From assembly GCF_014489595.1 (NCBI RefSeq), contig NZ_CP060790.1, forward strand, positions 930,001-994,000: DNA of 64,000 nucleotides, given 5' to 3'. Under the pieces are notes generated by a model. It was not told where the DNA came from, did not search any database, and saw nothing but the letters and a program-made list of their open reading frames with translations. A program made the translations under genes and the position numbers. Source of the DNA: Paenacidovorax monticola (lineage in GTDB: Bacteria > Pseudomonadota > Gammaproteobacteria > Burkholderiales > Burkholderiaceae_C). Positions 45,294 through 55,680 of this stretch are shown piece by piece (within the stretch, counting starts at the first letter, position 1; each line of letters begins with the position of its first letter).

Positions 45294-46600
45294 ATGACCC
45301 TTCTTTCCTTTGGCACCCCGCATGGGTGCCTGCCTGCGCAGGGGCGCGGGCTGCCGTTCCCGGGCGAATGCGGGGCTTTGCTGCGCCGCCTGGGCATCGT
45401 GTGCGCGGGCTACGCGCTCGTCGCGGGCCCGGCCCAGGCGCTGGAATTCGGCGAGGCGCTGCAGATCGCCGAACAGCACAGCCCGCGCACCGCCGCCCAG
45501 CGGCTGCAGATCGAGGCCGCCGACACGGCCCGGAAGGCCGCAGGAACGCTGCCCGACCCCAAGCTCTCCGTCGGCATCGAAAACCTGCCCGTGAGCGGCA
45601 TGGACCGTTGGAGCCTCACGCGCGAATCCATGACCATGCAGCGCCTGGCGCTGATGCAGGAAGTGCCCAACCAGGCCAAGCGCGATGCCCAGGCCGCCAC
45701 GGCCCGGGCCCGCGTGGAGCGCGAGCGGGCGGCGCTGGTGCTGCAGCGCCTGCAGATCCGGCAGGAGGTGAGCCTGGCCTGGATCGCGGCGCAGGCCATC
45801 GAGCAGCGTGAGCGGCTGCTGGCGGAGCTGCTGCAGGAGAACCAGCGCCTGCAGGACAGCCTGCCCGCGCGGGTCGCCGCGGGCACGGCCTCGGCGGGCG
45901 ATCTGCTCGCCGCCCGGCAGGAGGCGCTGGCGCTGTCGGACCGCCGCGACGACCTGCAGCGCGACCGTGCCAAGGCCCGGGCCGCGCTGCGCCGCTGGGT
46001 AGGCCCCCGTGCGGACGAGGGGCTGCAATCCGGCCCCGGGCCGCTGGCCCGGCCCATCGAGCAGATGCGCGCCGACCTGCCCCGCCATGCAGAACTCGCG
46101 CAGTACCCGGCCTTGCGGAACATGGCCCAGGCGGAGTCGCACGAAGCCCAGGCCGATTCGCGCGGCGACTGGTCCTGGGAAGTGGCCTACAGCCGGCGCG
46201 GGCGCCAGTGGGGCGACATGGTGTCGTTCCAGGTGACCTTCGATCTGCCCTGGCAGCGGGGCGGCGGCAGACGCCGCTGGCCCAGGCCAAGCAGCTTGAG
46301 GCGCAGCGCATCGAGATGGAGCAGGAAGACGCGGTGCGGCGGCATCTGCAGGAGCTGGACGACGGCGCGGCCGAGCTGCAGGCCCTGGAGCGCCAGATCG
46401 AGCGGCTGCAGTCCACGGGCCTGCGGCTGGCACAGGGCCGCGCGGACCTGGCGCTGGCCGGCTACCAGGCCGCCAAGGGCGATCTGGGGGCCGTGCTGGG
46501 CGCACGCGCCCAGGTGCTGGAGGCGCGCCTGCGCCTGATCGACCTGCAGGCGCAGCGCGACAGTCTGGTGGCCCGCCTGAACAACCTGATCGCGGACTGA
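45294..46600 (+). CDS. cusC: CusC-like outer-membrane efflux channel (frame broken near 46256-46268)
   Basis: About 435 residues from ATG 45294 (AAGGACCATC upstream), with a signal segment ending near residue 45. TolC-family repeats: [55 protein letters not shown], and the coiled-coil arms [36 protein letters not shown]. One added G in GGCGGCGGC (46256-46268) gives [25 protein letters not shown]. Forms the outer-membrane exit for the CusBA pump encoded downstream. The family is sure; cusC name rests on operon position. Confidence 0.87.
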
Positions 46601-46615
46601 GCGGAGGAGACAGCC

Positions 46616-48112
46616 ATGAACACCCCCAAAAAACTCATCGCCAGCCTGGCGCTGGTGGCGGCAGGCATCGCGATCGGCTGGGGCGCGTCCCTGTGGAGCG
46701 CTGGCGGCTCGCAAGGCACAGTGGGTGCAGCCGCCCCCGCGGCCGAGCGCAAGGTGCTGTACTGGTACGACCCCATGGTGCCGACGCAGAAGTTCGACAA
46801 GCCGGGCAAGTCGCCCTACATGGACATGGAGCTGGTGCCCCAGTACGCCGACGAGGCCGCGCCGCCGGAGCAGGGCGTCAGTGTCTCCGCCCAGGCGGTG
46901 CAGGCGCTCGGGCTGCGCACGGCCGAGGTCGAGCGGCGCAGCCTGGGCGTGGCCGTGGAGGCCACCGGCACCGTGCTGCTCAACGACCGGGACGTGAGCG
47001 TGGTGCAGGCGCGCGCCGCGGGCTTCGTGGAGCGGGTCTATGCGCGCGCGCCGGGCGACGTGATCGCCGCAGGCGCGCCGCTCGTGGACCTGCTGCTGCC
47101 CGAATGGGTGGCGGCGCAGCGCGAGTACCTGGCCGTTCGGGCGCTGCAAGACGCATCGCTCTCCGCCGCGGCCCGGCAGCGCCTGCTGCTGCTGGGCATG
47201 CCGCCAGCCCTGGTGGAGCGGGTGGAGCGCACCGGCGAGCCGCAGGGGCGCTACACGGTGACCGCGCCCCAGGCCGGGCTGGTGGCCGAACTGCTGGTGC
47301 GCCAGGGCATGACGGTGTCTGCGGGCGCCAGCCTGGCGCGCCTGAATGGCCTGGATTCGATGTGGATCGAGGCCGCCGTGCCGGAGGCGCAGAGCGGCCC
47401 GCTGCGCACCGGCCAGGACGCCCAGGTGCGGCTCGCGGCCTTTCCGGGCGAAGTCTGGAGGGCCCGTGTTGCAAGCGTCCTGCCCGAGGCCAACCGCGAC
47501 ACCCGCACGGTGCGGGTGCGACTGGAGATCGCGAACCCGGGGCAGCGGCTGAAGGCGGGCATGTCGGGACAGGTCTCCCTGCAGGGGCCGGCGCAGCCCA
47601 TGCTGCTGGTGCCGAGCGAGGCGGTGATCCGCACTGGCAGGCGCGCGCTGGCCTATGTCGTGGACGGGCCGGGCCGCTTCCACCCCGTACCGGTGCGGCT
47701 GGGCGCCGAGATCGACGACCGGCTGGTGGTGCTGGAGGGCCTGTCGGCAGGGCAGCAGGTGGTGGCGTCGGCGCAGTTCCTCATCGACTCGGAGGCGAGC
47801 CTGCGCGGCGTGCTGCCGCCCCCAGCAGGGGCAGAGAGCGCTCCATCCGGTGGCGGAGCCGGGCAGGCAACCACGCCGCCGGCCACCGAGACCTTCACGG
47901 TGCGCGGCGTGGTCGAGTCGGTGGCGCCCGGCGAGCTGACCCTTGCGCACGAGGCCGTGCCGGCCCTGAAGTGGCCGCCCATGACCATGGGCTTCCAGCT
48001 GGCCGATCCCCGGCTGGCGGCGGGACTGGCCCCCGGGCAGCGAGTGCGCTTCACCTTCGCTCGCCAGGGGGATGGATTCGCCATCACCGCCATCGAAAGG
48101 AGCGCGCCATGA
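46616..48112 (+). CDS. cusB: CusB-like adaptor fused to a CusF-like domain
   Basis: 498 residues. An N-terminal membrane segment (about 8-22) is followed by a heavy-metal-binding domain ([29 protein letters not shown], about 43-72), with Met residues for Cu(I). Then come the adaptor's barrel-sandwich and hairpin domains ([52 protein letters not shown]). Residues about 422-496 are a CusF-like OB domain with [16 protein letters not shown], the His/Trp/Met/Met site. It hands Cu(I)/Ag(I) to CusA. The fusion removes the need for a separate CusF. Its stop overlaps cusA by four bases. Confidence 0.92.
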   Translation: MNTPKKLIASLALVAAGIAIGWGASLWSAGGSQGTVGAAAPAAERKVLYWYDPMVPTQKFDKPGKSPYMDMELVPQYADEAAPPEQGVSVSAQAVQALGLRTAEVERRSLGVAVEATGTVLLNDRDVSVVQARAAGFVERVYARAPGDVIAAGAPLVDLLLPEWVAAQREYLAVRALQDASLSAAARQRLLLLGMPPALVERVERTGEPQGRYTVTAPQAGLVAELLVRQGMTVSAGASLARLNGLDSMWIEAAVPEAQSGPLRTGQDAQVRLAAFPGEVWRARVASVLPEANRDTRTVRVRLEIANPGQRLKAGMSGQVSLQGPAQPMLLVPSEAVIRTGRRALAYVVDGPGRFHPVPVRLGAEIDDRLVVLEGLSAGQQVVASAQFLIDSEASLRGVLPPPAGAESAPSGGGAGQATTPPATETFTVRGVVESVAPGELTLAHEAVPALKWPPMTMGFQLADPRLAAGLAPGQRVRFTFARQGDGFAITAIERSAP

Positions 48113-51100
48113 TCGCCCGGCTGATCCGATGGTCGGTGGCGAACCGCTTCCTGGTGCTGCTCGCCACCGTGATGCTCGCGGCCTGGGGTGCCTGGGCCGT
48201 GCGCGGCACGCCCGTGGATGCGCTGCCGGACCTGTCCGACGTGCAGGTCATCATCCGCACCACCTACCCGGGCCAGGCGCCGCAGATCGTCGAGAACCAG
48301 GTGACCTACCCGCTGGCCACCACCATGCTCTCGGTGCCGGGGGCCCGGGCGGTGCGCGGGTTCTCTTTCTTCGGCGACTCGTTCGTCTATGTCCTGTTCG
48401 AGGACGGCACGGACCTGTACTGGGCGCGCTCGCGGGTGCTGGAGTACCTGAACCAGGTGCAGGGCCGGCTGCCGGCCACGGCCAAGCCGGCGCTGGGCCC
48501 CGATGCCACGGGCGTGGGCTGGATCTTTCAGTACGCGCTGGTGGACCGCTCGGGCAGGAACGACCTGGCCCAGCTGCGCGCGCTGCAGGACTGGTTCCTC
48601 AAGTTCGAGCTCAAGAGCCTGCCGGGCGTCGCCGAGGTGGCGTCGGTGGGGGGCATGGTCAAGCAGTACCAGGTGGTGATCGACCCGGTCAGGCTGGCCT
48701 CCCTGGGCCTCACCCAGGCACAGGTACGCGATGCGCTGGCCGGGGCGAACCAAGAGACGGGCGGGTCGGTGCTGGAGCTGTCGGGGGCCGAGTACATGGT
48801 CCGTGCAAGCGGCTACCTGCAGAGCCTCGACGACTTCCGCACGATCCCGCTGACCACGCGGGGCGGGGTGCCGGTCCGGCTGGGTGATGTCGCCACGCTG
48901 CAGATCGGCCCCGAAATGCGGCGCGGCATCGCCGAACTGGACGGAGAAGGGGAGGTCGCGGGCGGCGTGGTGGTCCTGCGCTCGGGCAAGAACGCCCAGG
49001 AGACGATCGCCGCCGTCAAGGCCCGGCTCGCGGAACTGCAGGCCAGCCTGCCCCAGGGCGTCGAGATCGTCACGGCCTACGACCGCAGCGCGCTGATCGA
49101 GCGGGCCATCCGCAACCTCTCGGCCAAGCTGGGCGAGGAGTTCCTGGTGGTGGCGCTGGTCTGCGCGGTGTTCCTGTGGCACCTGCGCTCCGCGCTGGTG
49201 GCCATCATCTCCCTGCCGCTGGGGGTGATGACGGCGTTCCTCGTCATGCGCTACCAGGGGATCAACGCCAACATCATGTCGCTGGGCGGCATCGCGATCG
49301 CCGTGGGCGCCATGGTCGATGCGGCCGTGGTGATGATCGAGAACGCGCACAAGAAGCTGGAGGCCTGGCAGCATGCGCACCCCGGCCAGCCGCTGGAGGG
49401 CGAGGAACGCTGGAAGGTGGTCACGCAGGCGGCGCAGGAGGTGGGCCCGGCGCTGTTCTTCTCGCTGCTCATCATCACGCTGTCCTTCGTGCCCGTGTTC
49501 ACCCTGGAGGCGCAGGAGGGCCGGCTGTTCGGCCCGCTGGCATTCACCAAGACCTATGCCATGGCCGCGGCGGCGGGGCTGTCCGTGACGCTGGTTCCGG
49601 TGCTCATGGGCTACTGGATCCGGGGGCGCATTCCGCACGAGCAGAAGAACCCCATCACGCGGGTGCTGATCGCGGTGTACCGGCCCTGCCTGGAGGCGGT
49701 GCTGCGCCGGCCTCGCACGACGCTGCTCGTGGCCGTGCTGGCGCTGGCGACCACCGCGTGGCCCCTGTCGCGCCTGGGGGGCGAGTTCCTGCCCCGGCTC
49801 GACGAGGGAGATCTGCTCTACATGCCCTCGGCCCTGCCCGGCCTGTCGGCGCAGCGCGCCACGGAACTGCTGCAGCTCAGCAACCGCATGATCAAGACCG
49901 TGCCCGAGGTGGAGCGGGTGTTCGGCAAGGCGGGGCGCGCGGAGACGGCCACCGACCCCGCGCCGCTGGAGATGTTCGAGACCACCGTGAAGCTCAGGCC
50001 CCGGGAGCAGTGGCGCCCGGGCATGACGCCCGACAAGCTCATCGAGGAACTGGACCGGGCGGTGAAGATCCCCGGGCTGTCCAACATCTGGATCCCCCCG
50101 ATCCGCAACCGCATCGACATGCTGGCCACCGGCATCAAGAGCCCGATCGGCGTCAAGGTCACGGGCAGCGACCTGCGCGTGATCGACCGCGTCGCAGCGC
50201 AGGTGGAGCAGGTCGCCAAGGGCATTCCCGGCGTGGCCTCGGCGCTGGCCGAGCGCCTGACCGGCGGCCGCTATGTCGATGTGCGCATCGACCGCACGGC
50301 CGCGGGCCGCTACGGGCTCAACGTGGCCGATGTCCAGGCCGTCGTTGCCGGGGCCGTGGGGGGCGAGAACGTGTCGGAGACCGTTGAAGGGCTCGCGCGC
50401 TTTCCCATCAGCCTGCGCTATCCGCGCGAGTGGCGGGACTCTCCGCAGCGGCTGGCGCAGTTGCCGATCGCAACGCCGACGGGCGCGCAGATCACGCTGG
50501 GAACCGTGGCCCAGATCGCGATCACCGACGGCCCGCCCATGCTCAAGAGCGAGAACGCCCGCCCCTCGGGCTGGGTCTATGTCGACGTGCGGGGGCGTGA
50601 CCTGGCCTCGGTGGCGAACGAGCTGCGCGAGGCGGTGGCCCGCCAGGTGCGGCTGGAGCCTGGCGTGAGCATCAGCTACTCGGGCCAGTTCGAGTACCTG
50701 GAGCGGGCCAACGCCCGGCTCAAGGTGGTCGTGCCTGCCACGCTGCTGATCATCTTCGTGCTGCTGTACCTGACGTTCGCGCGGCTGGACGAAGCGGCGC
50801 TGATCATGGCCACGCTGCCGTTCGCGCTCACGGGCGGAATCTGGTTCCTGTACCTCATGGGCTACCACCTGTCGATCGCCACGGGCGTGGGCTTCATTGC
50901 GCTCGCGGGCGTCGCGGCGGAGTTCGGCGTGGTCATGCTGATCTACCTGAAGCATGCGCTGCACGAGCGCTGCCCCGACGGGCGCGGCCTCACGCACGCG
51001 CAACTGCTCGACGCGATCCGCGAGGGCGCCGTGCTGCGCGTGCGGCCCAAGGCCATGACCGTCGCGGTCATCCTGGCGGGCCTCGTGCCCATCGTCTGGG

Positions 51101-51231
51101 GCAGCGGCACGGGCTCGGAGGTCATGAGCCGCATCGCGGCGCCGATGCTCGGGGGCATGGTGACGGCGCCGCTGCTGTCTCTGTTCGTGATTCCCGCCGC
51201 CTACCTGCTCATGCGCAAGCCCGGGAGGTGA
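48109..51231 (+). CDS. cusA: CusA-like heavy-metal RND pump
   Basis: 1040 residues, normal for the family. HME-RND signatures: [55 protein letters not shown] (TM4 with Asp), [43 protein letters not shown] (TM10) and [19 protein letters not shown]. Drives export of Cu(I)/Ag(I) with the proton gradient. Of the three pore methionines of E. coli CusA, those in NRIDM and GPPMLKSEN are kept, while the one in the ARYGM segment is Leu here (GRYGLNVAD). Ends 20 bp from the convergent LysR gene. Confidence 0.93.
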   Translation: MIARLIRWSVANRFLVLLATVMLAAWGAWAVRGTPVDALPDLSDVQVIIRTTYPGQAPQIVENQVTYPLATTMLSVPGARAVRGFSFFGDSFVYVLFEDGTDLYWARSRVLEYLNQVQGRLPATAKPALGPDATGVGWIFQYALVDRSGRNDLAQLRALQDWFLKFELKSLPGVAEVASVGGMVKQYQVVIDPVRLASLGLTQAQVRDALAGANQETGGSVLELSGAEYMVRASGYLQSLDDFRTIPLTTRGGVPVRLGDVATLQIGPEMRRGIAELDGEGEVAGGVVVLRSGKNAQETIAAVKARLAELQASLPQGVEIVTAYDRSALIERAIRNLSAKLGEEFLVVALVCAVFLWHLRSALVAIISLPLGVMTAFLVMRYQGINANIMSLGGIAIAVGAMVDAAVVMIENAHKKLEAWQHAHPGQPLEGEERWKVVTQAAQEVGPALFFSLLIITLSFVPVFTLEAQEGRLFGPLAFTKTYAMAAAAGLSVTLVPVLMGYWIRGRIPHEQKNPITRVLIAVYRPCLEAVLRRPRTTLLVAVLALATTAWPLSRLGGEFLPRLDEGDLLYMPSALPGLSAQRATELLQLSNRMIKTVPEVERVFGKAGRAETATDPAPLEMFETTVKLRPREQWRPGMTPDKLIEELDRAVKIPGLSNIWIPPIRNRIDMLATGIKSPIGVKVTGSDLRVIDRVAAQVEQVAKGIPGVASALAERLTGGRYVDVRIDRTAAGRYGLNVADVQAVVAGAVGGENVSETVEGLARFPISLRYPREWRDSPQRLAQLPIATPTGAQITLGTVAQIAITDGPPMLKSENARPSGWVYVDVRGRDLASVANELREAVARQVRLEPGVSISYSGQFEYLERANARLKVVVPATLLIIFVLLYLTFARLDEAALIMATLPFALTGGIWFLYLMGYHLSIATGVGFIALAGVAAEFGVVMLIYLKHALHERCPDGRGLTHAQLLDAIREGAVLRVRPKAMTVAVILAGLVPIVWGSGTGSEVMSRIAAPMLGGMVTAPLLSLFVIPAAYLLMRKPGR

Positions 51232-51250
51232 GGGCAGGGCGGGGCCGGCT

Positions 51251-52147
51251 TCAGTCCGCAGGCTGGCCCCGCGCCTTGTCGAGCAGGAAGTCGATGCAGG
51301 TGCGCACGGCCCGGGTCTGGTGCCGGTTCGGCATGTACAGCAGGTACATGTGCGTGCCAAAGATGCTGAGCCGGTACTCCTCCAGCGCGGTCACCATCTC
51401 GCCCGTGGCGATCTTGTCCTGCACCACGTAGTCGGGCACCAGTCCGATGCCAAGGCCTGCCAGGATGCCCTCGCGCAGGAACGGGAAGTGCTCCGAGATC
51501 AGCGTGGGCTCCAGCATCACCTCCTGGCGCTCGTTGCCCTGGTAGGCCGCAAGGCGCAGCTGCCGGCCCACCACGCCCGCCGTGATGACGGGGGCGCTGC
51601 GCAGCTCGAACAGCGTGCGCGGCAGCCCGTGCTGCTCGGCGAACGCGCGCGAGGCGCAGGCCAGGTAGCGCACATTGCCCAGGCTGCGCGCAATGAGCGA
51701 CAGCGGTGGCTCCTGGATCACGCGGATGGCGATGTCCACCTCGTCGCGCAGGTTGTCGGCCCGGTTCTCGAACAGCACGTCGAGCACGATGCCGGGGTAC
51801 AGGCGCTTGAACTCGATGAGCCAGTCGCTCATCACCATCTGCCCATAGCCGCTGGGCACGCTGATGCCCACGCGCCCCTGCAGTCCCTGCCCGAGGCTGG
51901 TAATGGTTTCGCGCGCCGCGAGCACCTCGTTCTGGATGTTGCGGCCATGCTCGTACAGGCGCATGCCCACTTCGGTGGGCTCCACGCGGCGCGTGGTGCG
52001 GCGCACCAGCTGTGCGCCAACCGACTTTTCGAGCTGGGCCAGGTGGTAGCTCACGTTGGCGCGCGTCATCTTGAGCTTGCGCGCCGCCTGGCTGAGGTTG
52101 CCGCAGTCCACGATTTCCACGAACAGGGTCAGGGAGTGCAAGTCCAT
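51251..52147 (-). CDS. LysR-family regulator of the beta-oxidation operon
   Basis: 298 residues. N-terminal winged helix (MDLHSLTLFVEIVDCGNLSQAARKLKMTRANVSYHLAQLEKSVGAQLV, residues 1-48, slightly unusual in having RANVSYHLAQLE where SxxSxxIxxLE is common) and a periplasmic-binding-like effector domain (90-290). Divergent from the acyl-CoA catabolic operon, 103 bp away, with a TTGAC-N5-GTCAA palindrome between. It probably activates that operon in response to its substrate or a CoA thioester. Confidence 0.9.
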   Translation of the reverse strand: MDLHSLTLFVEIVDCGNLSQAARKLKMTRANVSYHLAQLEKSVGAQLVRRTTRRVEPTEVGMRLYEHGRNIQNEVLAARETITSLGQGLQGRVGISVPSGYGQMVMSDWLIEFKRLYPGIVLDVLFENRADNLRDEVDIAIRVIQEPPLSLIARSLGNVRYLACASRAFAEQHGLPRTLFELRSAPVITAGVVGRQLRLAAYQGNERQEVMLEPTLISEHFPFLREGILAGLGIGLVPDYVVQDKIATGEMVTALEEYRLSIFGTHMYLLYMPNRHQTRAVRTCIDFLLDKARGQPAD

Positions 52148-52160
52148 TGTTCAAATCCAT

Positions 52161-52175
52161 TTGACTGTTTGTCAA
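52161..52175. promoter_or_regulatory. LysR-type operator candidate
   Basis: TTGAC-TGTTT-GTCAA, a perfect 15-bp dyad containing the T-N11-A pattern of LysR boxes, 14 bp from the LysR start and 76 bp from the first operon gene. CCATT (52157) and AATGG (52181) extend an offset outer symmetry. Confidence 0.6.
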
Positions 52176-52250
52176 TGATTAATGGAATTGTAAAACTGGA
52201 TTGTCGAGACAAGAATGCCGCATCGACACCATTCCACTGGAGACAAGCGC

Positions 52251-54368
52251 GTGCCTGCCGACCATCCCGCATCCGCCGTTCAAACCGCCCGCCACGGCCA
52301 TGTGCTGGTGGTCAGCATCAACAATCCTCCCGTGAATGCCCTGGGCCAGGCCGTGCGCGCAGGCCTGCTGGCTGCCATGGAGCAGGCCGAGTCCGATGCC
52401 GCCGTCCAGGCGGTGCTGATCGTGGGCGAAGGCAAGGCTTTCATCGCCGGCGCCGACATCCGCGAATTCGGCAAGCCGCCCGTGCCGCCTTCGCTGCCCG
52501 AGGTGTGCGGCCGCATCGAGGCGTCTCGCAAGATCGTGGTCGCCGCGATCCATGGCCCGGCCCTGGGCGGTGGCCTGGAAGTGGCCCTGTCCGCCCACTA
52601 CCGTCTGGCCCTGCCGGAGGCCAAGCTCGGCCTGCCCGAAGTCAACCTGGGCCTGCTGCCCGGAGCCGGCGGCACGCAGCGCGCGCCGCGCCTGATGGGC
52701 GTGGCAGCGGCCGCCGACCTCATGCTCACCGGCAAGCACCTGTCGGCCAAGGCTGCGCTGGCTGCAGGCCTGGTGGACAAGCTGGTCGATGGCACGGATG
52801 CCACGGCCGCCGGCCTGGCCTACACCAACGAACTGCTGGCCGCCCAGGCCGCACCGCGCCGCACGCGCGACATTGAAATCGCCGACAAGGCGGCCGCCCT
52901 GGCCGCGCTGGACACGCTGGCTGCCGACACCGCCAAGAAGAGCCGTGGCCTGTTCTCGCCCCTGAAGATCGTGGAATGCGTGCGCGCGGCCGTGGAACTG
53001 CCGTTCGACGAAGGCATCGCCAAGGAGCGTGCCCTGTTCGTGGAATGCCTGAACAGCCCGCAGCGCGCCGGCCTGATCCACGCCTTCTTCGCCGAACGCG
53101 AAACCGCCAAGATTCCCGAGGCCAAGGCCGCCGCGCCGCGCCACTTTGCCAAGATCGCCGTCATCGGCGGCGGCACCATGGGCGCCGGCATCACGGTGTC
53201 CGCGCTGGACGCGGGCCTCACGGTGACCATGATCGAGCGCGACGCCGAATCCATCGCACGCGGCCAGGCCAATGTGGAGAAGGTCTACAACGGCCTGATC
53301 GCCAAGGGCCGCATGACCGAGGAGACCAAGGCCGCCATCCTGGCGCGCTACACACCCAGCACTTCCTACGACGCAATCCGCGACGTGGACCTGGTGATCG
53401 AGGCCGTGTTCGAGGACCTCGAAGTCAAGAAGGCCGTGTTCAAGGAGCTGGACCGCGTCTGCAAGCCGGGCGCCGTGCTGGCCACCAACACCTCCTACCT
53501 GGACATCGACGCCATCGCGGCCGCCACTTCGCGCCCGCAGGACGTGATCGGCCTGCACTTCTTCAGCCCCGCCAACATCATGAAGCTGCTGGAGATCGTG
53601 GTGCCCGCCAAGGTCGCGCCCGATGTGGTGACCACGGCCTTCGAGCTGGCCAAGCGCATGAAGAAGGTGCCCGTGCGCGCCGGCGTCTGCGACGGCTTCA
53701 TCGGCAACCGCATCCTGGCCGTCTACAAGCAGGCCGCCGACTACCTCATGGAAGACGGTGCCAGCCCCTACGAGATCGACGAGGCCGTGCGCGGCTTCGG
53801 CTACCCCATGGGTCCGTTCCAGGTGACCGACCTGGCCGGCGGCGACATCGGCTGGGCCACGCGCAAGCGCCGCGCGGCCACGCGCGATCCCAAGGCCCGC
53901 TATGTCGAGGTGGCCGATCGTGTCTGCGAGCGCGGCTGGTTCGGCCAAAAGACGGGCCGCGGCTTCTACCTCTACCCGCAGGGCGCCCGTGTGGGCCAGG
54001 CCGATCCCGAGGTGCTGGCCATCGTCGACGCCGAGCGCGCCAGGAAGGGCGTGACGCCGCGCCAGTTCACGGCCGAGGAAATCATGCGCCGCTACATGGC
54101 CGCCATGGTCAACGAAGGCGCCAAGGTGCTGGAGGAGGGCATTGCCCTGCGCCCGCTGGACATCGACGTGACCTTCCTGTCCGGCTACGGCTTTCCGCGC
54201 TTCCGTGGCGGCCCGATGAAGTGGGCCGACATGCAGGGGCTCGAAAAGGTGCTGGCCGACATCCGCGAATTCGCCAAGGAAGACGCGCTGTTCTGGAAGC
54301 CCGCGCCCCTGCTCGAAAAGCTGGTCGCCGAAGGCCGCGATTTCGAAAGCCTGAACAAGGCGGCGTAA
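52251..54368 (+). CDS. Bifunctional enoyl-CoA hydratase / 3-hydroxyacyl-CoA dehydrogenase (PimF/FadJ-like)
   Basis: 705 residues from GTG 52251 (CTGGAGACAAGCGC upstream); ATG 52215 would add 12 residues. The hydratase half (about 1-190) has FIAGADIREF and GPALGGGLEVALSAHYR with GLLPGAGGTQRAPRLMG holding the acid/base Glu region. The NAD-dependent dehydrogenase half (about 300-690) has IAVIGGGTMGAGI, ATNTSYLDIDAIA and GLHFFSPANIMKLLEIV with its catalytic His, then FGYPMGPFQVTDLAG. It carries out two successive beta-oxidation steps. First gene of the operon, and closest in order to pimF of dicarboxylate degradation. Confidence 0.93.
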   Translation: MPADHPASAVQTARHGHVLVVSINNPPVNALGQAVRAGLLAAMEQAESDAAVQAVLIVGEGKAFIAGADIREFGKPPVPPSLPEVCGRIEASRKIVVAAIHGPALGGGLEVALSAHYRLALPEAKLGLPEVNLGLLPGAGGTQRAPRLMGVAAAADLMLTGKHLSAKAALAAGLVDKLVDGTDATAAGLAYTNELLAAQAAPRRTRDIEIADKAAALAALDTLAADTAKKSRGLFSPLKIVECVRAAVELPFDEGIAKERALFVECLNSPQRAGLIHAFFAERETAKIPEAKAAAPRHFAKIAVIGGGTMGAGITVSALDAGLTVTMIERDAESIARGQANVEKVYNGLIAKGRMTEETKAAILARYTPSTSYDAIRDVDLVIEAVFEDLEVKKAVFKELDRVCKPGAVLATNTSYLDIDAIAAATSRPQDVIGLHFFSPANIMKLLEIVVPAKVAPDVVTTAFELAKRMKKVPVRAGVCDGFIGNRILAVYKQAADYLMEDGASPYEIDEAVRGFGYPMGPFQVTDLAGGDIGWATRKRRAATRDPKARYVEVADRVCERGWFGQKTGRGFYLYPQGARVGQADPEVLAIVDAERARKGVTPRQFTAEEIMRRYMAAMVNEGAKVLEEGIALRPLDIDVTFLSGYGFPRFRGGPMKWADMQGLEKVLADIREFAKEDALFWKPAPLLEKLVAEGRDFESLNKAA

Positions 54369-54475
54369 GCCGCCCCCGCGTCCCGCACCATACCTTTGAC
54401 TCGCTCCGTACCACGCAGAGCGGGCAGGGCCGTGCACCACCACAACGATTTTCCAGAGACAAGCAAGGACCGACC

Positions 54476-55672
54476 ATGCGCGAAGCCGTCATCGTTTCCA
54501 CTGCCCGCACGCCGCTGACCAAGTCGCACCGCGGCGAGTTCAACGTCACGCCCGCCGCCCAGCTGGCGGCCTTCTCGGTCAAGGCCGCCGTCGAGCGCTC
54601 CGGCATCGACCCGGCCCTGATCGAGGACCTGATCCTGGGCTGCGGCAGCCCCGACGGCTTCCAGGGCCGCAACCTGGGCCGCCAGGCCGTGCTGCGCGCC
54701 GGGCTGCCGCTGTCCATCGCGGGCACGACCATCACGCGCTACTGCGCCTCGGGCCTGCAATCCATCGCCGTCGCGGCAGGCCGCATCGTCGCCGAGGGCG
54801 TGGACGCCATGATCGCGGGCGGCGTGGAGACCATCTCCGGCATCCGCCCCGGCAACAACCTGCCCACCGACATGGACCCCTGGCTGGTGGAGCACAAGCC
54901 CGCTCTGTACATGGCCATGATCGATACGGCCGACATCGTGGCGCGCCGCTACGGCATCAGCCGCGAGGACCAGGATGCCTTTTCGCTGCAAAGCCAGCAG
55001 CGCACGGCAGCGGCCCAGGCCGCCGGCCTGTTCAAGGACGAGATCATCCCCTGCGCCACGCGCATGGCCGAGAAGAACAAGGACACGGGCGAGATCACCT
55101 ACCGCGACGTGGTCGCCACCCAGGACAACTGCAACCGCGCCTCCACCACGCTGGAAGGCCTGGCCAAGCTCGAACCCGTCAAGGGCCCGGACCAATTCAT
55201 CACGGCCGGCAATGCCTCGCAACTGTCCGATGGCTCCTCGGCCTGCGTGCTGATGGAAGCCAAGCAGGCCGAGCGCCTGGGCCTGTCGCCGCTGGGCGCC
55301 TTCCGAGGCTTGGCCGTGGCCGGCTGCGAGCCTGACGAGATGGGCATCGGCCCGGTCTTCGCCGTCCCCAAGCTGCTGGCGCGCCACGGCCTCCAGGTTG
55401 AGGACATCGACCTGTGGGAACTCAACGAGGCCTTCGCCTCCCAGGCCCTGTACTGCCAGCGCCAGCTGGGCATTCCCAACGAGCGCCTGAACGTCAACGG
55501 CGGCGCCATCTCCATCGGCCACCCCTTCGGCATGACGGGTGCGCGCCTGGCGGGCCACATCCTGCTGGAAGGCCGGCGCCGCAAGGCGCGGGACGCGTCA
55601 GTCAAGTGGGGTGTTGTGACGATGTGCATTGCCGGTGGCATGGGCGCAGCCGGCCTGTTCGAAATTTATTGA
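54476..55672 (+). CDS. Acetyl-CoA acyltransferase (thiolase, PimB-like)
   Basis: 398 residues from ATG 54476 (CAAGGACCGACC upstream). Thiolase I/II fold with the nucleophile in TRYCASGLQSIAVAAGRI (about Cys89), NEAFASQALYCQRQLG, the His motif NGGAISIGHPFGMTGARL, and the second Cys in VTMCIAGGMGAAGLFE. It cleaves a 3-ketoacyl-CoA with CoA to acetyl-CoA and a shortened acyl-CoA. The 107-bp gap before it holds no other gene. Works directly after the bifunctional enzyme upstream. Confidence 0.94.
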   Translation: MREAVIVSTARTPLTKSHRGEFNVTPAAQLAAFSVKAAVERSGIDPALIEDLILGCGSPDGFQGRNLGRQAVLRAGLPLSIAGTTITRYCASGLQSIAVAAGRIVAEGVDAMIAGGVETISGIRPGNNLPTDMDPWLVEHKPALYMAMIDTADIVARRYGISREDQDAFSLQSQQRTAAAQAAGLFKDEIIPCATRMAEKNKDTGEITYRDVVATQDNCNRASTTLEGLAKLEPVKGPDQFITAGNASQLSDGSSACVLMEAKQAERLGLSPLGAFRGLAVAGCEPDEMGIGPVFAVPKLLARHGLQVEDIDLWELNEAFASQALYCQRQLGIPNERLNVNGGAISIGHPFGMTGARLAGHILLEGRRRKARDASVKWGVVTMCIAGGMGAAGLFEIY

Positions 55673-55680
55673 GGCAACCC

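Noticed and set aside
47653..51360. 1235-residue minus-strand open frame opposite cusBA
   Set aside because: Antisense shadow; the plus strand carries CusB and CusA motifs over the whole length.
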